Below are positions 35,337-47,487 of a stretch of 64,000 nt of DNA, one piece after another. The notes under the pieces were generated by a model. The model was not told the DNA's origin. It saw only the letters and a program-made list of their open reading frames with translations, and ran no database searches. Numbering within the stretch: the first letter of the stretch is position 1; each line of letters begins with the position of its first letter. Source of the DNA: Mycobacterium sp. 236(2023) (lineage in GTDB: Bacteria; Actinomycetota; Actinomycetes; Mycobacteriales; Mycobacteriaceae); contig NZ_JARSBP010000006.1 of NCBI RefSeq assembly GCF_029623955.1, forward strand, positions 310,001 through 374,000, read 5' to 3'. Position numbers and translations under genes: made by a program.

Positions 35337-36515
35337 ATGGGGGGAACACCGAATCAGACGACGAAATTTCTCGAGTTCACCGACGAACACGCGGCGTGGC
35401 CCGCAGCCGAAACCGACCTGATCAACGCGATGATCAAGGACCTGCGCAAGAACAACGAATTCCAGTACTGCAAGAGCAAGCTGCGGTCGAAGTTCCTGAG
35501 AAAGGGCAAGGCGCACGCGATCCGCGATGCGCACGCCAAGAGTTGCGGCATCCTCTACGGGGAGTTGACCGTGCGCCCCGACCTCCCTGAGGACTACCGG
35601 CAGGGCATGTTCTCCGAGCCCGGCGCCACCTACCCGGTGATCGCGAGGATTTCGGCGACCTCGGGCGCCATCCGATCCGACCGGGTGCGGGGCGTCCGTG
35701 GGTTGGGCCTGAAGTTCCTCGGTGTCGAATCGACGGACCGGGCGCACGCCGACTTCATGGGAGACAAGAACCAGGACTTCGTGTTCGTGACCGAGCCGGA
35801 GTTTCTGTTCAAGGACGCCGAGGACTACGCCAAGGGCGGCATGCGGACAGCCAAGATTCTCGCCCGGCTTCCCGACTTCGGGATGGTGTTCCTCAACACG
35901 CTCCTTCGCGGCGCCCGCCGGCTCGTCGAGGGCAGGGGACGACCGTTCCCCAACAAGCTGCGCGTGTTCGCCGAACCGAATTTCCATCCGCTGGGCCAGA
36001 CGTTCTACACCGCGGCACCGGTCCGGTACGGCAGGTACATCGCCAAGATCAGCGTGTCACCGAAATCCGAGGACGTCGTACGGCTGAGGAAGACGACGGT
36101 GGAGCCGACGGGCTATGACGCGGCGTCTGAGGCGGTCCGCAAACATTTCGAAGCCCACGATGCCGAGTACGAGATCGCCGCGCAGCTGTGCACGAACATC
36201 GACGACATGCCGCTCGAGGATGCCACCAAGCCATGGCCGGAAGAGAAGTCCCCGTATGTTCCGGTCGGGATCATCCGCTACCCCAAGCAAACTGCGCACA
36301 GTGAGAAACTCCGGAAGTTCGGCGACGACGAACTGACGTTCAACTCGTGGCGCGGTATCGCTGAGCACATGCCTCTCGGCTCGATCAACCGGCTCAAGCT
36401 CCGGGTGTACGCGGAGTCGAGCAAATTCCGCCACGACCTCAACAAGGCGGACTACGTCGAACCCACGGACCTGTCGAGCTTCCCGGATCGCACTCTGGGG
36501 CGGATCGACAAGTAG
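35337..36515 (+). CDS. Catalase-family haem protein
   Basis: The 392-residue protein has a minimal catalase-like fold of the y4iL-like group: distal region RDAHAKSCGILYGELTVRPD, the core RISATSGAIRSDRVRGVRGLG and DKNQDFVFVTEPEF, and the C-terminal proximal segment NRLKLRVYAESSKFRHD, whose Tyr could be the haem ligand. It lacks the usual RxxHARG signature of true catalases, so activity may be peroxidase-like. ATG 35337 begins MGGTPNQTTKF; a GTG at 35301 would lengthen it by 12 residues. Not in an operon. Confidence 0.75.
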   Translation: MGGTPNQTTKFLEFTDEHAAWPAAETDLINAMIKDLRKNNEFQYCKSKLRSKFLRKGKAHAIRDAHAKSCGILYGELTVRPDLPEDYRQGMFSEPGATYPVIARISATSGAIRSDRVRGVRGLGLKFLGVESTDRAHADFMGDKNQDFVFVTEPEFLFKDAEDYAKGGMRTAKILARLPDFGMVFLNTLLRGARRLVEGRGRPFPNKLRVFAEPNFHPLGQTFYTAAPVRYGRYIAKISVSPKSEDVVRLRKTTVEPTGYDAASEAVRKHFEAHDAEYEIAAQLCTNIDDMPLEDATKPWPEEKSPYVPVGIIRYPKQTAHSEKLRKFGDDELTFNSWRGIAEHMPLGSINRLKLRVYAESSKFRHDLNKADYVEPTDLSSFPDRTLGRIDK

Positions 36516-36567
36516 CACAACGGGTATTGGCAGGATTTGATGGCGACGGCGACCTAGAATTCACACC

Positions 36568-39165
36568 ATGGCGGGGGTTTGGCAAATAGTCGATCGCCCG
36601 ACGGAGTTCGGCGCGGTCCGCTCGGCGTTGACTGGAAACGAGTCATGCGGCGTGGTCCTCGTCGGCGCCGCGGGCGTCGGGAAGACGACACTGGCGCGTG
36701 CCGTCACCGAATCCTTGCGCTCCCAGGTGCACTGGGTGGCATCGACCGAGTCGTCCCGCGGCATCCCGCTCGGCGTGTTCTCCCACCTGGTGGGGTCGAC
36801 GGGCTCTCGCGATGCCACCGCGTTGCTCGCAACGGCGCGCGAATCCCTTGTCTCCCAGGGAAACAACAACATCGTCGGCGTCGACGACGCCCACCTTCTC
36901 GACGAGCTGTCGGCCACGTTGCTGCACCAGATCGCGGTGGACCAGACGGGACGCATCCTCGCCACGGTCCGCACCGGGGAGCCCGTGCCCGACGCGGTCA
37001 CCTCCTTGTGGAAGGACGGCTACCTCCGCCGGATCGAACTTCAGCCGTTCCCCAAGGACCAGAGCGTCGCGCTGATCGAGGCGGTGATCGGCGGCCGGCT
37101 GGAGGGGCTGTCCGCAGATCTGATGTGGGAATCCTCCGGCGGAAACCCGCTGTTCCTGCGTCATCTGGTGGAGGGTTCGATCGACGCGGGCACGCTCAAG
37201 CGAGTGGGCGACGTCTGGCAGCTGCGCGGGCCGACCGCGGTGCCGGCCGGCCTGGTCGAACTGCTCGACACGCGGCTAGATCAAGCCGGCGACGACGTCA
37301 TCGGCGCCCTCAAGCTGCTCGCGCTGTGCGAACCGCTCGACATCGACGCACTGACCGAACTCGCGGGCGAGAAAGCGGTCGACGACGCCGAGAACCGCGG
37401 GCTGATCCGCTGTGCGCCCAACGGCCACACCCTCAACGCGCGTTTCAGCCATCCGCTCGTCGGCGACGTCGTGCGCAGCCGCATCGGGCAGGCGGCGTCG
37501 CGCCGGCTCAAAGGCAGGATCGTCGAGGTGCTGCGCCGGCGCGAGATGGACTCCGCAGCGAGCCGCATCCGAATGGCGCAGCTGTCCATCGACAGCGACC
37601 AGGCCATCGACGACACGCTGCTCATCACCGCTGCCAAGGACGCCGTCTACCTGTCCAACCTGCCGCTCGGTGAGCGCCTGGCCCGCGCCGCCTTCGAACG
37701 CAGCGGCACCGTGCAGGCCGGCGAGCTTCTCTCGCGGGCCCTGCTGTGGCAGGGCAAGCCTGCGGAGTCCGAAGCCGTTCTCGCCCGGTTCAACCCGGAC
37801 GAACTCGACGAACTGCAGTTGGTCCAGTGGGGCGTGCCCCGCGCGTCCCGACTGTTCTGGTCCCTCGGAGAGGTCGATCGCGCGCACGAGGCGATGTCAC
37901 TCGTGCAGCAACGCACCCAGCATCCGTCGCTGAAACTGTTCGTCGAAGCTGCCGCCGCGGCGATGGCCGTGCACGAGAACAAGATCGAGCGGGGCATCGC
38001 CGACGCGCTGGCCGTGCTCGGCGATTCGAGGGCACCGAACCAGGCGGTCGAGTTCGCCGCATTCGCCGCGGGCATGGCGATGCCGGTCGCCGGACGCGGC
38101 AACGAGTTCGAACCGATCGCCGCGCGCTGCCGGGCCGAGCTCAGCTCGACCGACGGGATGATCCGCGTCATGGTCCGCTACTGCGACGTCCTCGCGCTCA
38201 CCCACACCGGCCAGCTGGACATGGCCGACGAGCGCGCGGCGGACTACGCGAACTTCTCGTCGGTGGGTCAGTTCCTGGCCTGGGCGATCGCGAAGATCAT
38301 GGCCGGTGTGGTGGCCACCGCCCGAGGCGACTTCCCCGAGACGATCCAGTCGATCGAGCAGGCCCTCGCGGCGCTGAACGCGGAGAACTCGCTGCCGTGG
38401 CAGCTGCCCGGGCGGTTGCTCCTCGCCCGCGCGTACGCAGCTCTGGGCCGGACCGGCGAAGCCGAACGGGTGCTCAACGACGCCGCCGAGCACTCCGGCC
38501 CGTCAATGGCCGTGCACGAGCCGCAGCGCCTGATCTCGCGGTCGTGGCAGGCCGCGGCGAACGGGATGGAGCGTCGCGCCGCCGAACTGGCCAGGGCCGC
38601 CGCCGACAATGCGCACCTGTCGGGCCAGTACGCACTGGAAGCCGAGGCGCTGCACCACGCCACCAGGTTCGGTGACCGCACCACAGCGGCACGCCTGGCC
38701 GAGCTCACCGAACTCGTCTACGGGCCGGTGGTGGGCCTGCAGGCCCGTCACGCGGCAGCGTTCGCGTCCGGTGACGCCGCGGCCCTGGACACCGTCAGTG
38801 CCGATTTCGAGCGGGCCGGCCTGCTTCTGGCCTCCGCCGACACTGCCGCTCAGGCCGCGTCGCTGCACGACGCCGCGGGAGACCGACGCCGCACCAACGA
38901 ATCGGGCGCCAACGCGCTGCGGCTCGCCGAGAAATGCGGTGGTGCGACGACGCCGGCGATCAAGGCCGCGGCGCGGCCCCTGCCGCTGACACCGCGCGAA
39001 CGCGAGATCGCCGAGCTGGTCGCTGCGGGACTGTCCAACCGGGAGGTCGCCGAACAACTCACCCTGTCGGTGCGCACGGTCGAGGGCCACGTGTACCGCG
39101 CGTGCTTCAAGCTCGACGTCGCCGACCGCGACGAGCTGGCGAAACTGATCAGGAAGAAGTCCTAG
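36568..39165 (+). CDS. LuxR-family regulator with N-terminal ATPase domain (LAL-like)
   Basis: The 865-residue protein starts with a nucleotide-binding domain (P-loop GAAGVGKT at 33-40; NNIVGVDDAHLLDEL as Walker B). A long helical, TPR-like middle follows, and the C-terminal LuxR helix-turn-helix is LTPREREIAELVAAGLSNRE onward (from about residue 807). Such large ATP-dependent LuxR proteins (MalT/LAL type) sense small molecules. No target is evident; it is followed by glbO with little spacing. The HTH is closely similar to the segment inserted in PepN 5 kb upstream. Confidence 0.9.
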   Translation: MAGVWQIVDRPTEFGAVRSALTGNESCGVVLVGAAGVGKTTLARAVTESLRSQVHWVASTESSRGIPLGVFSHLVGSTGSRDATALLATARESLVSQGNNNIVGVDDAHLLDELSATLLHQIAVDQTGRILATVRTGEPVPDAVTSLWKDGYLRRIELQPFPKDQSVALIEAVIGGRLEGLSADLMWESSGGNPLFLRHLVEGSIDAGTLKRVGDVWQLRGPTAVPAGLVELLDTRLDQAGDDVIGALKLLALCEPLDIDALTELAGEKAVDDAENRGLIRCAPNGHTLNARFSHPLVGDVVRSRIGQAASRRLKGRIVEVLRRREMDSAASRIRMAQLSIDSDQAIDDTLLITAAKDAVYLSNLPLGERLARAAFERSGTVQAGELLSRALLWQGKPAESEAVLARFNPDELDELQLVQWGVPRASRLFWSLGEVDRAHEAMSLVQQRTQHPSLKLFVEAAAAAMAVHENKIERGIADALAVLGDSRAPNQAVEFAAFAAGMAMPVAGRGNEFEPIAARCRAELSSTDGMIRVMVRYCDVLALTHTGQLDMADERAADYANFSSVGQFLAWAIAKIMAGVVATARGDFPETIQSIEQALAALNAENSLPWQLPGRLLLARAYAALGRTGEAERVLNDAAEHSGPSMAVHEPQRLISRSWQAAANGMERRAAELARAAADNAHLSGQYALEAEALHHATRFGDRTTAARLAELTELVYGPVVGLQARHAAAFASGDAAALDTVSADFERAGLLLASADTAAQAASLHDAAGDRRRTNESGANALRLAEKCGGATTPAIKAAARPLPLTPREREIAELVAAGLSNREVAEQLTLSVRTVEGHVYRACFKLDVADRDELAKLIRKKS

Positions 39166-39206
39166 TCACGGTCCGCACGCGAGGCCCGCGGCCGCGATGG
39201 CCCACA

Positions 39207-39617
39207 ATGGTGTCGATGGACGCGCAGAAACAACAGCAGTCGTTCTACGACGCGGTGGGCGGCCACGCCACGTTCCACCGGATCGTGTCGCGGTTCTACG
39301 AACTGGTGCGCGAGGACGAGATTCTGCATCCGCTCTACCCCCAGGACGACTGGGACGGCGCCGAGGAGCGGTTGCGCATGTTCCTCGAGCAGTACTGGGG
39401 CGGTCCGCGCACCTATTCCGACCAGCGGGGCCACCCGCGCCTGCGGATGCGCCACAACCCGTTCCGCATCGGGTATCTGGAGCGCGACGCGTGGCTGCGG
39501 TGCATGCACACCGCCGTGGCCGAGATCGATTCGCAAACTCTGGACGACGTGCATCGCCAGGAACTTCTCGCCTACCTGGAGATGGCGGCGCAGTCGATGG
39601 TCAACTCGCCCTTCTGA
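39207..39617 (+). CDS. glbO: Group II truncated haemoglobin GlbO
   Basis: The 136-residue globin aligns along its length with M. tuberculosis GlbO (Rv2470): B10 Tyr in SRFYELV, CD1 Tyr in LYPQDD, the proximal histidine in RMRHNPFRI, and G8 Trp in ERDAWLRCM. FLEQYWGGPRTYSDQRGHPR is identical in style to the family. It binds O2 and is linked to redox metabolism. ATG 39207 or ATG 39216 (MDAQKQQQ) may be used; both extend beyond the 128-residue tuberculosis protein at the N-terminus. Confidence 0.94.
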   Translation: MVSMDAQKQQQSFYDAVGGHATFHRIVSRFYELVREDEILHPLYPQDDWDGAEERLRMFLEQYWGGPRTYSDQRGHPRLRMRHNPFRIGYLERDAWLRCMHTAVAEIDSQTLDDVHRQELLAYLEMAAQSMVNSPF

Positions 39618-39627
39618 GTGCGAGACG

Positions 39628-40302
39628 TCAGCGGAGCACGATCGCGGGGTCGCCGCGGCGCCGGTAGACGGTGCCGAACCGGGCGTCGATGCGCAGCCAG
39701 GCCGACGTCGCCCGCACCCTGACCACCTCATCCGCGGCGACCGACTCGGGGTCGAACCGGTCCCGCGACGGCGACTGCGGCAGGAACCCCATCGCCGTCA
39801 GCGCCAAGACGCACCGCATCGGGACGCCGACGCTGCCGTCGGCCGACGACACGCTCACGACCTCCTGATCGAGCAGGGAGGCCGGCGGACCGTGAGCGCT
39901 CGAATGTTCCTTGGCCAGGCTCATACCTCGCTGCGCGAGATCGAGCACGGCGCGCGCGGGGATGTCGTCGAGGTGGACGAATCCGGTGTCCGGCGGCAGT
40001 GCCCCACGCCACGCGGAGTCCATCGCGAAGCCCGGGTCGATGTAGCCGTCAGCAGCCATCGCCCGCGCGGCGGGCAACAGCGCATCGGCGCCCGCGCACA
40101 GGTCAGCCGGATTGATCCGGCCGGCCACCACCCGGCTGGCAAGCACATCGAAACCCGTTGCCACCCAGGCGACGATCATGCCCCCGGGACGTTCCCGCAG
40201 CCGCACGACCCCGGCCTCGTCGAGCCGCAGCGCCCGCTCGATGAAGGTGGCCAGATCCTCGCGATGGGCAGCGTCGACCAGCCACACGCCACGCTCGGTC
40301 AT
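39628..40302 (-). CDS. Conserved mycobacterial protein (Rv2474c type)
   Basis: A 224-residue protein starting MTERGVWLVDAAHREDLATF. No catalytic motif is recognised; it is a mixed alpha/beta sequence ending in a strand-rich part (STATSAWLRIDARF-like region, YRRRGDPAIVLR). Place and length match Rv2474c, whose function is unknown. Its ATG overlaps the stop of the thioesterase gene (40299-40302), which in turn overlaps the glutamate dehydrogenase stop, so the three are one translationally coupled operon. Confidence 0.75.
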   Translation of the reverse strand: MTERGVWLVDAAHREDLATFIERALRLDEAGVVRLRERPGGMIVAWVATGFDVLASRVVAGRINPADLCAGADALLPAARAMAADGYIDPGFAMDSAWRGALPPDTGFVHLDDIPARAVLDLAQRGMSLAKEHSSAHGPPASLLDQEVVSVSSADGSVGVPMRCVLALTAMGFLPQSPSRDRFDPESVAADEVVRVRATSAWLRIDARFGTVYRRRGDPAIVLR

Positions 40303-40718
40303 CGTGACCAGCGCTGCAGGTAGGCGCGCTGCGCATCGGAAAGCCGCTGCAGCCGTTGCTCTTCGATGTGCACTGCGGCCAGCTGCGTATCGGCGATGAC
40401 GGCAGGCCTGGAATCGGGCGGGTCTCCGACCGAACGCACCTCGTAGCCGATGGTGAAATCGACCGCGCGAACGCGCTTGGACCACATCGTGACCTGCAGT
40501 GGCGAATCGACGAGCCGCAGCTGCGCCTTGTAGGAAATGTTCACATCGGCGATCAACAGCCCGATCGTCGTGATCTCATCACCGAAAGGCTCAAGCAGGA
40601 ACGGGATTCGGGCCTCTTCGAGGATCGTCACCATCGTCGCGTGGTTGATGTGCTGGTACATGTCGATGTCTGACCACCGCACATGCACCGGCGCCGTAAA
40701 GCCGTCCGCGTCCGTCAC
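40299..40718 (-). CDS. Acyl-CoA thioesterase, 4HBT hotdog family (Rv2475c type)
   Basis: The 139-residue protein has the 4-hydroxybenzoyl-CoA thioesterase pattern VRWSDIDMYQHINHATMVTI, with the catalytic Asp in SDID, and NISYKAQLRLVD in the next strands. It probably hydrolyses a short or medium acyl-CoA in the cytoplasm. GTG 40718 overlaps the stop of glutamate dehydrogenase by four bases. Matches Rv2475c. Confidence 0.87.
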   Translation of the reverse strand: MTDADGFTAPVHVRWSDIDMYQHINHATMVTILEEARIPFLLEPFGDEITTIGLLIADVNISYKAQLRLVDSPLQVTMWSKRVRAVDFTIGYEVRSVGDPPDSRPAVIADTQLAAVHIEEQRLQRLSDAQRAYLQRWSR

Positions 40719-43700
40719 CCGGTAGATCCCGTTCCACTCGTCCTGGTCATGCTCCGGATCTGGCGAGCCGCGACGGACAGGGTCGCCAGGTCGTGCTCAC
40801 CACTTTCGTACAACTCGGTCAGCGTGCGCCGCGCACGGCTGATCCGGGAGCTGTTCGTCAGCTCCCACTCGGCGATCTTCTCGGCACCGCTCTCGTCGGG
40901 CTCCCCCACCGCCAGCACGTCGAAGGACAATGCGCGCAGCGATCCGTAGATGTCGTCCCGAATCGCCAAGCGCGCCAACGAATGCCAGCGATCATTACGG
41001 CTCAGCCGGGACACCGCCGTCAGCAGGCCGTCGGTCCCGAGGTGGTCCATCAACGCGAAGTAGGTATCGGCGACCTCGGCCGGGTCACGGTCGACGATGT
41101 CGGCGATGTCGATGACGTCGAGCAGGCTGAACTGGTAGAGACCTGTCGCGACCATGTAGGCGATGTCGTTCGGCACGCCCTGCGCACTGAACTCTCCCGC
41201 CTCCTTCTCGACGATCGCCTTGTCGGCGCCGCGCAGCCAGTCCGGCATCCGCGGCGTCAACGCCGCGACCTTATCGGCAAACCTGTTGATCTCGGCGCCC
41301 ACGGCCAACGGCAGTGGCCGATAGTTCAGCAGCCAGCGCGCGGCCCGGTCGATGAGACGGCGCAGATCCAGAGTCATCCGGTCGGTGACAGCCACCGACA
41401 CACCGTTGTCTCCTGCCTCCCGGATCTGCCGCCACACCCGGCCGAAACCGAAAATCGCGTCTGCGGCGGCGAAGCTGCGCACGGCATCGATGGGTGCGAC
41501 GCCGACATCCTCGGTGACGCGGTAGGCGTACGAGATGCCCGCCGTGTCGACGACGTCGTTGACGAGCATCGTCGTGACGATCTCGCGGCGCAGCTGATGC
41601 GATCGGATGTCGGTGCTGAACTGCTCGCGCAGCGTCGTCGGGAAGTAGGACGGCAGCCGTACGGCGAACACCTCCTGATCGGGGAGATCACCCGCCAGCA
41701 GATCGTCCTTCAGCGCCAGCTTGACGTGCGCCATCAGCGTCGCCAATTCCGGTGAGGTGAGGCCGATTCCGGCTTCGGTGCGGCGCCGGATCTCCTTCTC
41801 CGACGGCAACGCCTCCAGTTCGCGGTTGAGACCTCGCTGGTCGACGAAATCCTTGATCATACGGGCGTGCACGTTCAGCAGGCTGGCGGCGTTGGCCCGG
41901 CTGGTGCCCATCAGATCGTTCTGACTTTCGTTGTCCGCCAACACGAGCTGGCCGACCTCGTCGGTCATCGACAGCAGCAAGTCGACGCGCTCGCTGGGCT
42001 TCACCCGCCCGGCCGTCACCAGCGAGTCGATGAGGATCTTGATGTTCACCTCGTGATCGGAGCAGTCCACCCCGGCGGAGTTGTCCATCGCGTCGGTGTT
42101 GATCCGCCCGCCACACAGATCGAATTCGGTACGTCCCAGCGACGTTACTCCGAGGTTGCCACCCTCCCCGATCACTTTGGCGCGCACCTGGTTTCCGTTG
42201 ACGCGCACGGAGTCGTTGGCGCGGTCGCCCACATCGGCGTCGGCCTCGATCTCGGCCTTGACGTACGTGCCGATGCCGCCGTTCCACAACAGGTCAGCAG
42301 GCGCCTTCAGGATCGCCTTCATCAATGCGGGCGGCGTCATGTCGGTGACGCCGTCGTCCAGACCGAGCGCCGCTCGGGCTTCGGGGCTGATCGGGATGGA
42401 TTTCTGTTCGCGGCTGAACACCCCACCGCCGGTGCTGATCAGCGATGTGTCGTAGTCCTCCCAGCTGGAGCGGGGCAGGTCGAACATCCGCCTGCGCTCC
42501 TCCCACGAGGACGCGGCGTCGGGCGACGGGTCGATGAAGATGTGCCGGTGGTCGAAGGCGGCCAACAATCGAATGTGCTTGGACAGCAACATCCCGTTAC
42601 CGAAGACGTCACCGCTCATGTCGCCGACGCCGACGACGGTGAAGTCCTCGGTCTGGGTGTCGACACCCATCTCCCGGAAATGCCGCTTCACCGACTCCCA
42701 CGCACCCTTGGCGGTGATGCCCATCGCCTTGTGGTCGTAGCCGACCGACCCGCCCGACGCGAACGCGTCACCGAGCCAGAAGCCGTACGAGTTGGCGACG
42801 TCGTTGGCGATGTCGGAGAACGTCGCCGTGCCCTTGTCGGCCGCCACGACGAGATAGGCGTCGTCGCCGTCGCGGCGCACGACGTCGGCGGGTGAGATGA
42901 CGCCGCCGGTGACCTTGTCGACGTTGTCGGTGATGTCGAGCAGACCCGCGATGAAGAGCCGGTAGCAGGCCACGCCTTCCTCGCGGGTGGCATCGCGGTC
43001 AACCGCCGGATCCCCGGTCCGGGCGGGCGGATTCTTCACGACGAAGCCGCCTTTGGCGCCTACCGGGACGATGACGGCGTTCTTGACCGCCTGCGCCTTG
43101 ACGAGCCCGAGGATCTCGGTGCGGAAGTCCTCCCGCCGATCCGACCACCGCAGGCCACCGCGGGCGACGAAACCGAACCTCAGGTGCACACCCTCGACGC
43201 GCGGCGAGTAGACGAAGATCTCGAACTTGGGCCGTGGCAGGGGAAGCTCGTCGATCAGCTGGGGATCGAGTTTGAACGACAGCACGTTCCGCGCCCGCGC
43301 CGAGTCAGGGCTGGTGATGAAGTAGTTGGTGCGCAGCGTGGCCTGGATCATCGAGGCGAAGGACCGCAGCACCCGGTCGGTGTCGAGGCTGACCAAGGCG
43401 TCGATGTCGGCGGCGACGGCAGCCGCGGCGGCCTGCGCGTCACGGTTGGCGCCGCCGGGGTTCTCAGTGGAGGGCCGGTCGGCCGGAACGAAGATTGCTT
43501 CGAACAGTTCGACGAGTGACCGTGCGGTGCGGGCATTCTCGTTCAGCACCGTCTCGATGTGCGACTGGCTGTACGGGAAGCCGGCCTGCTTGAGGTATTT
43601 GGCGTAGGCCCGAAGGACCGCCACCTGTCGCCACGTCAGACCGGCACGCAGAACCAACTCGTTGAAGCTGTCGATCTCGGCGTTGCCGTGCCAGATCGCG

Positions 43701-45610
43701 GTGACGGTATCGGCGAAACGCTCTGCGGTGGCGTCCCTTTCGGGCCCAGCGGGCGCTTTGGGGATGCCCCGGTGCGGCGAGACCTTGAACTGGTAGATCC
43801 ACACCGGCAGACCGTCGGGCCGGGTCACGGTGAACGGGCGTTCTTCGAGCACCACGACACCCATGGATTGCAGCATCGGCAACAGGTGGCTCAGCGACGC
43901 CGTCTGACCACCGAGGTACCAGATGAGGTCCGAGACGTCGTCTGCCGCATCATCGCTGTCGGCGAGCACCAACTTGACCGAGTTGTCCTGCAACTCTTCG
44001 ATGATCGCGATGTCTTTGAGCGCATGAGCCGGTGTGATGGCCTGCTTGTACACCTCGGGGAACGCCGTCGCGTAATGCTCGGCCACACCCTGATCGATGG
44101 GGCCTCCGGCACGGACCGCACCCAGCAGTCGGTCACCCCAGGTCCGGGCCGCTTCGGTGAGCAGGTCCTGGATACGCGACTCGTTGTCCTCCGAGACGTC
44201 GATGTCCTTCTGGCGAGAGCCCTCCGGCAGCCGGACCGTGAAATGGACGACAGCCCACGGTGATTCGCTGACACGGGCGGCGTAGTCGATGCTTTCGCCA
44301 CTGAGCTCGCGGACCAGGATGTCCTGCATTTCCAGCCTGACCGCGGTGGTGTACCGGTCACGGGGCAGGTAGACCAGGCAGGAGACGAAGTGCGCGAGCG
44401 GATCGGCACGCATGAACAGCAACGTGCGCCGCCGCGACCCCAGATCCACGACCGCCATCGCCATGTCGAGGAGCTCACGGGCGCTGAGCGCGAACAGTTC
44501 CGACCGCGGAATCGTCTGGATGATGTCGAGCAGCAGCTGGCCGGGATGACTGGGATCGCGGTGCGCCATGGCGAGAGCATCGTTGACGCGGCGCGAGACC
44601 AGCGGAATCTCCAGCACATTGGCGTTCATCGCCGCAACGGTGAACAACCCCACGAACCGGTGCTCGATCGCGGAGGCGTCGTCACCATCCGGGGACTGCT
44701 CCCGCACCACGACGATCTGCGGGTAGGCCCCGTAGCGCAGGAAACTCGGAATCGTGGCCTGCGCCAACGTCAACAGCTCGTCTTTGGAGGTCAGCTGAGG
44801 CAGCACGTCCTGGCGCAGCCGCAGCACGCCGAGCCTGCTGGACGTGTCGACGGTCGCTTCCCCGTCACGCACCGGGCAGCGCTGGTAGCCCAGCAGCACG
44901 AAGTGACCATCGGCCAGCCAGCGCAGCAGCGCGGCGACGTCCTTGCGGTCCGGGCCCGGAAAACGCCGGCCGGTGTCGGTGTCGAGTTCGGCGGCCAGGA
45001 TTCGCAGGGCCGCGGCCATGTCGGTGGAATCGAGGGCCACCTGCCGGGCGTCGGCCAGCACGCGGGGCAACAGCCGTTCCGCCTCCGCGAGCGCGTGCCG
45101 GTCCACCGAGCTCGCGAGCTGCACGTGCACCCACGTCTCGTCGACCCCGTCGTTGGGCGAAGCGCCCGAGGCGGCCGCGATGTCGAGCAACTGGCCCGAC
45201 GACCCGCGACGCACGCGGAACACCGGATTCATGATCGCGGTGTAGGCCACGCCGATGCGGTGCAGCAGGACGGTGACCGAATCCATCAGCATGGTCGCGT
45301 TGTCGGTGACCACCTGAAGCGCAGGCCCGAATCCCGAATCCGCGGCGTACACGGCGACGTTCGTCTCACCGGGTGCCCGCGTACTGCCGAGTCGCAGTTG
45401 CGCCTCGACCAGCGCCGGGCTGTTGAGCCCGTCGCCGCCCTGCCTGCTCAGCGGACCGGTGACCGCACCCTCGGCGCCGGGAGCGCCGCCGTGCGGCCCC
45501 CGGTACGTCGCAAGGTAGGCGGGTACGAGCCGATCGATGACTTCCGAAGATCCTGCCGTGCCGTCGATACCGTTGACGGCACCGGGATTCAAGGCTGAAT
45601 CTGACGACAT
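40715..45610 (-). CDS. gdh: NAD-dependent glutamate dehydrogenase, large (GDH180) type
   Basis: At 1631 residues this is the giant NAD-GDH family (Rv2476c is 1624). The N-terminal thousand residues carry ACT/PAS-type regulatory segments; the central catalytic part includes the glutamate-binding GGLRWSDRREDFRTEILGLV and VKNAVIVPVGAKGGFVVK, followed by the NAD domain (GVGDMSGDVFGNGMLLS) and a long C-terminal helical region. It deaminates glutamate to 2-oxoglutarate and is known in mycobacteria to be inhibited by GarA. ATG 45610 is chosen since AGGAG precedes it; GTG 45628 is upstream of that site. First gene of the operon with the thioesterase and Rv2474c-type gene. Confidence 0.95.
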   Translation of the reverse strand: MSSDSALNPGAVNGIDGTAGSSEVIDRLVPAYLATYRGPHGGAPGAEGAVTGPLSRQGGDGLNSPALVEAQLRLGSTRAPGETNVAVYAADSGFGPALQVVTDNATMLMDSVTVLLHRIGVAYTAIMNPVFRVRRGSSGQLLDIAAASGASPNDGVDETWVHVQLASSVDRHALAEAERLLPRVLADARQVALDSTDMAAALRILAAELDTDTGRRFPGPDRKDVAALLRWLADGHFVLLGYQRCPVRDGEATVDTSSRLGVLRLRQDVLPQLTSKDELLTLAQATIPSFLRYGAYPQIVVVREQSPDGDDASAIEHRFVGLFTVAAMNANVLEIPLVSRRVNDALAMAHRDPSHPGQLLLDIIQTIPRSELFALSARELLDMAMAVVDLGSRRRTLLFMRADPLAHFVSCLVYLPRDRYTTAVRLEMQDILVRELSGESIDYAARVSESPWAVVHFTVRLPEGSRQKDIDVSEDNESRIQDLLTEAARTWGDRLLGAVRAGGPIDQGVAEHYATAFPEVYKQAITPAHALKDIAIIEELQDNSVKLVLADSDDAADDVSDLIWYLGGQTASLSHLLPMLQSMGVVVLEERPFTVTRPDGLPVWIYQFKVSPHRGIPKAPAGPERDATAERFADTVTAIWHGNAEIDSFNELVLRAGLTWRQVAVLRAYAKYLKQAGFPYSQSHIETVLNENARTARSLVELFEAIFVPADRPSTENPGGANRDAQAAAAAVAADIDALVSLDTDRVLRSFASMIQATLRTNYFITSPDSARARNVLSFKLDPQLIDELPLPRPKFEIFVYSPRVEGVHLRFGFVARGGLRWSDRREDFRTEILGLVKAQAVKNAVIVPVGAKGGFVVKNPPARTGDPAVDRDATREEGVACYRLFIAGLLDITDNVDKVTGGVISPADVVRRDGDDAYLVVAADKGTATFSDIANDVANSYGFWLGDAFASGGSVGYDHKAMGITAKGAWESVKRHFREMGVDTQTEDFTVVGVGDMSGDVFGNGMLLSKHIRLLAAFDHRHIFIDPSPDAASSWEERRRMFDLPRSSWEDYDTSLISTGGGVFSREQKSIPISPEARAALGLDDGVTDMTPPALMKAILKAPADLLWNGGIGTYVKAEIEADADVGDRANDSVRVNGNQVRAKVIGEGGNLGVTSLGRTEFDLCGGRINTDAMDNSAGVDCSDHEVNIKILIDSLVTAGRVKPSERVDLLLSMTDEVGQLVLADNESQNDLMGTSRANAASLLNVHARMIKDFVDQRGLNRELEALPSEKEIRRRTEAGIGLTSPELATLMAHVKLALKDDLLAGDLPDQEVFAVRLPSYFPTTLREQFSTDIRSHQLRREIVTTMLVNDVVDTAGISYAYRVTEDVGVAPIDAVRSFAAADAIFGFGRVWRQIREAGDNGVSVAVTDRMTLDLRRLIDRAARWLLNYRPLPLAVGAEINRFADKVAALTPRMPDWLRGADKAIVEKEAGEFSAQGVPNDIAYMVATGLYQFSLLDVIDIADIVDRDPAEVADTYFALMDHLGTDGLLTAVSRLSRNDRWHSLARLAIRDDIYGSLRALSFDVLAVGEPDESGAEKIAEWELTNSSRISRARRTLTELYESGEHDLATLSVAARQIRSMTRTSGTGSTG

Positions 45611-45702
45611 TCGCCGCTCCTGACTCACACGTGCGCACCGGCCGTCGTTGGCTGCAACCGGGCGCCCTGGGCTGGGTCGGTTACCTGGTCCGCAAACCGA
45701 GA

Positions 45703-47376
<1,674 letters not shown>

Positions 47377-47487
47377 AGCCTTCGATGTCGCCTTTCTCAG
47401 ATCTCGGGTCTCGAACGCTGCGCTCAGCGCGGACCTCGCGATAGTCGGCACCCATCCTAGGCGCGGCCGATTCGGTGCTGTTGGCCG